64,000 nt of DNA from Pseudobutyrivibrio sp. ACV-2 (lineage in GTDB: Bacteria > Bacillota > Clostridia > Lachnospirales > Lachnospiraceae): contig NZ_FNQZ01000009.1 of the NCBI RefSeq assembly GCF_900107545.1, positions 62,001 to 126,000 on the forward strand, in the 5' to 3' direction. The translations under genes were made by a program, and so were the position numbers. The notes beneath the pieces are model-generated. The model was not told the origin of the DNA and made no database searches. It was given only the letters and a program-made list of their open reading frames with translations. Positions 59,606 through 64,000 of this stretch are shown here, in pieces. Position 1 is the stretch's first letter. Each line of letters starts with the position of its first letter.

Positions 59606-60478
59606 TTAATATGAAATTACTTCATAGCCTGTCTCGGTAACCAGTACCTGATACTCCCACTGAGCGGAAGGCTTGCCATCTAATGTAGAAACCTCCCAAC
59701 CGTTGCTAGGGTCTGTCTTGATTTTCTGTGTGCCCATGTTAATCATAGGCTCGATTGTAAACATAAATCCTGGCACTAAAAGCATCTCTGTACCAGGAAG
59801 TGTGTTGTAGCCAACCCATGGCTCCTCGTGAAACTCAAGTCCAACGCCGTGACCACCGATTTCACGTACTACCTGGTAACCATTAGCATGAGCATGCTTG
59901 CAGATAGCAGCTCCAACATCACCTAGGAATCCCCAAGGCTTAACCTGCTCAAGTCCAAGGTCACAGCATTCCTTTGTAACCTCAACCAGCTTTCTTGTCT
60001 CAGGATCTACATCTCCTATCATGAACATTCTTGATGAATCTGAAAAATAACCATCAAGAATTGTAGAACAATCTACATTTACAATGTCACCACTTTTAAG
60101 GATAACATCCTTTGATGGATAACCGTGACATACCTGATCATTTACGGATGTACATACGCTGTAAGGGAATCCATCGTAATTAAGTGGTGCTGGAATACCA
60201 CCCATTTTAGTTGTGGTATCATAAACAATCTTGTCGATTTCAGCTGTATTCATACCTTCGTGAATGGCCTCAGCTACCGCATCAAGACATGCCATATTAA
60301 TCACTGCAGATTGCTTGATTTTTTCTATCTGTTCTGGTGTCTTTAAAAGCTTGTGGCTTGGAACCTTGTGTCCCTTGCTTGCATAGCTTTGGATTTTTCT
60401 GTCAAATGCCTCATGGCACTGCTTATACTTACGACCACTGCCACACCAGCATGGGTCGTTTCTATTTAACTTTATCAT
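59606..60478 (-). CDS. map: Methionine aminopeptidase with N-terminal SEC-C zinc motif
   Basis: About 290 residues. The first 25 residues carry a SEC-C zinc-binding motif (NRNDPCWCGSGRKYKQCH), often used to dock on the ribosome or SecB-like partners; the rest is a type I MetAP (GFPYSVCTSVNDQVCHGYPS, VNVDCSTILDGYFSDSSRMF, EIGGHGVGLEFHEEPWVGY) with five metal ligands. It removes the initiator Met from nascent proteins. Start: ATG at 60478, overlapping the upstream gene by 17 nt; the open frame to 60520 lacks a ribosome site. Confidence 0.93.
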   Translation of the reverse strand: MIKLNRNDPCWCGSGRKYKQCHEAFDRKIQSYASKGHKVPSHKLLKTPEQIEKIKQSAVINMACLDAVAEAIHEGMNTAEIDKIVYDTTTKMGGIPAPLNYDGFPYSVCTSVNDQVCHGYPSKDVILKSGDIVNVDCSTILDGYFSDSSRMFMIGDVDPETRKLVEVTKECCDLGLEQVKPWGFLGDVGAAICKHAHANGYQVVREIGGHGVGLEFHEEPWVGYNTLPGTEMLLVPGFMFTIEPMINMGTQKIKTDPSNGWEVSTLDGKPSAQWEYQVLVTETGYEVISY

Positions 60479-61208
60479 TTCTATTGCCTTTCTGTTCTTT
60501 GCTCTTTTCCTTGTCCGCATCGGTTAATCCATTAATATAGTTAATTTTTGAATGTACTAATGTAACGTCACCCAGGACAAATCTATCCCAGAGCTTTTTA
60601 TTTATCTTAACATCATGCTCATCTTTAATCAGGCTGTAATAATATCCGTCGTATTTGTAAGCTGCCTGACTTGGGCCACTCTCCTGAGCCAATTTATTTT
60701 GATACTTTTCAGCAATGGCTGCAAGTTTTATTTGCTTATTGATAATTTTTGTATCACAAGGAAGATGCTCGTACTGCACATCCAAGGTATCCTCCCAAAA
60801 ATCATTCATAGCAAACTCAAGCTCATCCTCCTCGCTCTCACTCAGAGTATCAAGCCCCTCTGCCACTGCCAGCTGATATAAAAGATGATCATGAATCGCC
60901 ATGCCCATTACCACATCCTTGGCCTCCTCCTGAATGAAGGTGTCGTTGGTGTGGAGATTCCAATAGTCCTTTGTGTAGTCGGAATTGTAGATTCTGGCCT
61001 GCTCCTCTACTTTGCGTTCTTCAAAAAGGATATAAAAAGCCAAATCCTCAAATGTAACAGGCTCGCCATCTATAGTTACCGCAACATCTGACAAATGCTC
61101 CTGATAGACGATAGGATTTCTACCATCGCTCATAGTAAGAAGTGCGTAGATTATAACTCCTGCGCACAACAGCAAAACTATCGGTTTTATCAGCTTTTTG
61201 ATAATCAT
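60462..61208 (-). CDS. Membrane-anchored SurA-N-like protein
   Basis: 248 residues. One N-terminal membrane helix (PIVLLLCAGVIIYALL) followed by a helical chaperone-type region (VTIDGEPVTFEDLAFYILFE, VVMGMAIHDHLLYQLAVAEG) resembling the N-terminal part of PrsA/SurA foldases. A parvulin domain is not recognisable; the charged tail ends in KEKSKEQKGNRND. It is probably an extracytoplasmic folding helper. Start overlaps the nlpC stop (ATGA) and its end overlaps map by 17 nt, so translation is tightly coupled. Confidence 0.7.
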   Translation of the reverse strand: MIIKKLIKPIVLLLCAGVIIYALLTMSDGRNPIVYQEHLSDVAVTIDGEPVTFEDLAFYILFEERKVEEQARIYNSDYTKDYWNLHTNDTFIQEEAKDVVMGMAIHDHLLYQLAVAEGLDTLSESEEDELEFAMNDFWEDTLDVQYEHLPCDTKIINKQIKLAAIAEKYQNKLAQESGPSQAAYKYDGYYYSLIKDEHDVKINKKLWDRFVLGDVTLVHSKINYINGLTDADKEKSKEQKGNRNDKVK

Positions 61209-62311
61209 AGTACCCTTCGAATTGTGATAATTGAATGGCAGGTAACCGGACGATAATTTGTAATACCTGTAGCTGTACTTTGAGCCTCAACGATAGTGCC
61301 ACCGCCTGCATAAATCGCTACGTGACCTGGGTAGCAAACAATATCGCCTGGCTGCATATGATTGTAACTAACCTCCTGGCCCACACCTCTAAACGAACCT
61401 GATGTCATTCGAGAGCCATAGGTAATACCATATTTTGCAAGAACGCCCTGCACAAATCCTGAGCAGTCGCATCCATCAGTAAGGGATGTTCCGCCCCAGA
61501 CATATCTGTTTCCTACAAACTGATTTGCATAGGAAACTACACTAGAGCCGCTCACGCCTGTTCTATAACCCGGGTTGAGGTCTCCATTAACATTATACCC
61601 ACCAGTAGTCTTAACCTCTCCACTGGTATTACCTGCAGCTGCCGCTGCTGCACGGGCTGCCGCCTCTCTGGCCGCACGTAAAGCTGCTTCTCTGGCTGCA
61701 ATCTCCTTTGCCTCTTTCAGCTCTGCATCCAAATCATCCATCTCGCCACGCTTTTGAGAAACCATTGTCTCCAAAGCTGCTTCCTGATTCTTCAACTCTT
61801 TCTTTGAAGATTCAAGCTCAACCTTTTCTTCTTCAAGTGCCGACTTTAATTCCTCGATTTCTGCCTGAGTAGCTATAAACTGCTCAAGCTTTGCCTTGTC
61901 ATAGGCATACACTTCCTTGGCATATTCCATTTTGTTAAGGAACTGTGTGATCGATTTAGACTCAAGTAACATCTCAAACACTGTGGATTGAGGAGTCTCA
62001 TACATATACTTAATGCGAAGCTTCATAGCAGCATACTGCGCATCCTTGGCTGCTATGGCCTCCTTAAGTGACGCCTCTGTATCTGCGATTTCAGCCTCTG
62101 TATCCTTGATGGCATTGTTTATCTCTGTAATTTGGCTTACAAGACTGTATAAATCCGCATCCAAAGCATCAATCTCTTCCTGGAGTGAATCCTGTTCAGC
62201 CTCAATCTCTGAAATGGAACGCACAGCATTAGAAACTGTGGAATCAGATGCCACAAGACATGCCACAAGTGAAATGCATAGTAGTGGCTTTATTATTTTA
62301 GAATATTTCAT
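61205..62311 (-). CDS. Secreted NlpC/P60 peptidoglycan hydrolase with coiled coil
   Basis: About 368 residues. Signal peptide (KPLLCISLVACLVASDSTVS), then a long coiled coil (about 30-215) as in CwlO/PcsB-type enzymes regulated by FtsEX, an Ala/Arg-rich linker, and a C-terminal NlpC/P60 domain with Cys in TDGCDCSGFVQGVLAKYG and His in YPGHVAIYAGGG. It cleaves D-Glu-meso-DAP bonds in stem peptides. Start: ATG at 62311 after GGAGA. First gene of a four-gene operon driven from 62379-62407. Confidence 0.92.
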   Translation of the reverse strand: MKYSKIIKPLLCISLVACLVASDSTVSNAVRSISEIEAEQDSLQEEIDALDADLYSLVSQITEINNAIKDTEAEIADTEASLKEAIAAKDAQYAAMKLRIKYMYETPQSTVFEMLLESKSITQFLNKMEYAKEVYAYDKAKLEQFIATQAEIEELKSALEEEKVELESSKKELKNQEAALETMVSQKRGEMDDLDAELKEAKEIAAREAALRAAREAAARAAAAAAGNTSGEVKTTGGYNVNGDLNPGYRTGVSGSSVVSYANQFVGNRYVWGGTSLTDGCDCSGFVQGVLAKYGITYGSRMTSGSFRGVGQEVSYNHMQPGDIVCYPGHVAIYAGGGTIVEAQSTATGITNYRPVTCHSIITIRRVL

Positions 62312-62378
62312 AAACACTATCTCCGAATAGCCTATAGTAAACGTTATCACGCAAAAATTTTCATAATCTCTCTACAAT

Positions 62379-62407
62379 ATGATACTTATTTTTTTGAGGA
62401 GTTTCAA
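62379..62407 (-). promoter_or_regulatory. Promoter of the nlpC-rsuA operon
   Basis: Leftward TTGAAA (62402-62407) and TATCAT (62379-62384), 17-bp spacer. The remaining gap to the rightward gene at 62624 holds one lone TTGCCAA word (62413-62419) and AAGGAGG at about 62609; no clear rightward promoter could be fixed. Confidence 0.75.
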
Positions 62408-62623
62408 CCTTTTTGCCAAGCCAACCTTATATATTAATCCATACCTTCACCGCTCTTTAAGATTTAATTCAAAGACATTAATTTATCACAATTATTTCCC
62501 CATTAAGACACATAAAGTTCGTTGTGGTCTGACAAAATTATATTCAGTAACCTGCACTGACAAACATGCAATTCAAAGGATTTTTACACTGGTTGTCTAA
62601 TTTTCGTAGAAGGAGGAAAAATA

Positions 62624-64000
62624 ATGAAAAAAATCACACGGAATTTTATTGGGGCACTATTTATTGGTGGAGCAATTGCCACTGGACTTGTCATAAACTC
62701 AACCAGTGCATTCGCTGCTGAACTGGATGATATTGATACCCAAAACACTGTTTTGGCAGAAAATACGCCTCAAACGGAAAGCACACTTCAATCGCTGGAA
62801 GATGATGTGGAGACTATTGAACAAAATGCTGATGCCGAGGAAAAATGTCTCGATGAGGCAAAGGAAAAATTAGAAAATGATACCATCACCAAAGAAACCG
62901 CAACGGAAATACTAAATGATGGTACTGAAATAATGGATCAATCTCAGGAACTAAAAGAAAAGGTTGATGAAAATTACGAAACTGTCATATCTGAAACTGA
63001 GGAAGCAAAAAAAGATTTTAACGAAGCAGCTGAAAATTATGATTTAAAAGAAGATGCTCAGGCAGTCGAAGCAGCTGAAACTGATGAGGAAAAAATAGAC
63101 AAACTTGATGAAACTGCTAAAGACGCCGATTCAAAGCATGAAGAATTTAATGCTTCATATGGTAAGGATTCTAAGGACTACAATGATGTTTGTGCTGAAA
63201 TAACTGAGTGGAGCGAAACTGTAGCTCAGTTCCAGGCAGAGTACGATAGCGCTCTTAAGGATTATCAGGAGCTTAATTCAAAATATGAAGAGTTGGCAGC
63301 ATACCTGGAAAACTACGACATAGAGTCTTCAAAATATAACTCTGACATAGCTGAATTGGAAGCAGAAATCAACTCTATAAATCTGGTATTAAATGAACTT
63401 TCCAGCAAAATAACAGGCCAGGGCGAGGATTATGTTAAAGCTATCGCTTCATTAAATGATGTAATGACTGATTTACATAAGGCAGAAGCCGCTTTAGAAG
63501 ATGCCGCAGCAGCACTCACAAATCTTACGCAAGACAAAGATGAGTACAACTACGGTACAGATATCAGTTTTTACGAAACTCAATTAGATAATTATAATAA
63601 AGTAACTGAGCTTGTTAACCAGCGTAGTGAGGAATTAAAAAAATCTAATGAGCAGTATCAAGTATTAAAGGATCAGTTTACAACACAAAATCAGACCATA
63701 GCAGAAAAGAAACAGCAGCTTACCAAGTTACAGGAGCAGTACAACAAATGGCGTGAAGAAAATCCATATGAAGAAAAGAAATCTGAATATGATAAAACAG
63801 GTGAACTAATAACTGATGCAACCACAAATAAGGATAATAAGGAGCGTAGCCTTACATTTAAAAAGAATTACCTGACATATCTTGAAAATATAAAAAACGG
63901 ATTTGATGCAAATATTAGCAAAGAAGCTGATAATTACGCAGCCATTCGCGATGCTATCACCAGATACATTGAAGCTCTTAATGATAATATTCTAGCTAAT
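62624..64000 (+). CDS. Secreted coiled-coil surface protein (partial, runs off the window)
   Basis: 459 codons without a stop up to the window end. AGGAGG is 8 bp before the ATG. Signal peptide FIGGAIATGL region ends at SAFAAE. The rest is almost pure coiled coil, Glu/Lys/Asn/Asp-rich and without Cys after residue 130 (LEDDVETIEQNADAEEKCLD, QELKEKVDENYETVISETEE, EEYNKW-like QLTKLQEQYNKWREENPYEE). It resembles the protein at 158-2101 in plan and composition and probably ends in a similar anchor beyond the window. Likely surface or wall-spanning. Confidence 0.8.
   Translation, partial: MKKITRNFIGALFIGGAIATGLVINSTSAFAAELDDIDTQNTVLAENTPQTESTLQSLEDDVETIEQNADAEEKCLDEAKEKLENDTITKETATEILNDGTEIMDQSQELKEKVDENYETVISETEEAKKDFNEAAENYDLKEDAQAVEAAETDEEKIDKLDETAKDADSKHEEFNASYGKDSKDYNDVCAEITEWSETVAQFQAEYDSALKDYQELNSKYEELAAYLENYDIESSKYNSDIAELEAEINSINLVLNELSSKITGQGEDYVKAIASLNDVMTDLHKAEAALEDAAAALTNLTQDKDEYNYGTDISFYETQLDNYNKVTELVNQRSEELKKSNEQYQVLKDQFTTQNQTIAEKKQQLTKLQEQYNKWREENPYEEKKSEYDKTGELITDATTNKDNKERSLTFKKNYLTYLENIKNGFDANISKEADNYAAIRDAITRYIEALNDNILAN

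Overview
The window looks like a chromosome segment of a low-GC, monoderm, anaerobic Firmicute, most likely a Lachnospiraceae gut or rumen bacterium of the Butyrivibrio/Pseudobutyrivibrio type. This is inferred from gene content and style: sortase-independent coiled-coil surface proteins, GH13 and GH42 glycosidases with LacI-type operators, GGDEF and hybrid-kinase signalling, an NADH-type Fe-S aldo/keto reductase, AGGAGG ribosome sites and SigA promoters, and no outer-membrane genes. No species can be named from sequence alone.

Layout. 0-6 kb: a secreted coiled-coil protein, a LytTR response regulator and a divergent hybrid histidine kinase. 6-8 kb: tRNA-Leu(CAA), a lytic transglycosylase overlapping lysA, and tRNA-Thr(GGT) followed by a peculiar repeat made partly of tRNA 3' ends. 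8-20 kb: housekeeping genes (RNase HI, M42 peptidase, serine acetyltransferase, a large cNMP-domain protein, upp-uraA, a KdsC-like phosphatase, TraX, and a lysine-riboswitch-controlled dapA-NhaC pair). 20-28 kb: cell-wall amidase, voltage-gated K+ channel, diguanylate cyclase, aldo/keto reductase, secreted alpha-amylase and a radical SAM protein.

28-43.5 kb is an accessory region. It starts with a toxin-antitoxin and IS66 graveyard, then a five-gene operon led by an ECF sigma factor fused to a membrane segment and an extracellular domain. It continues into a scrapyard of recombinase, YitT, TetR, methyltransferase, RlmD, ORF6N and XRE fragments, among which intact dinD, GNAT, rhuM, XRE, DUF262 (GmrSD-like) and AAA ATPase genes survive. 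The most striking signal here is that three antirepressor-like genes (dinD, rhuM, ORF6N remnant) each carry a 27-28 bp palindrome inside the coding sequence at nearly the same place in the protein.

43.6-64 kb returns to core genes: rlmD, a YhaM-like HD nuclease, GH42 beta-galactosidase, a PadR/DUF1700/DUF4097 envelope-stress-like operon with a 14-bp repeat array, mutS2 (with an insertion), a cytidylate-kinase-like protein, a complete liv branched-chain amino-acid ABC operon, and an NlpC/P60 - SurA-like - map - rsuA operon. The window ends inside a second secreted coiled-coil protein.

Regulatory DNA of note: a lysine riboswitch with its promoter and terminator, paired 20-bp-spaced TTTGGCA repeats around the first surface gene, three LacI-family palindromes before the amylase, and two intergenic hairpins sharing an 18-nt core whose arms co-vary.
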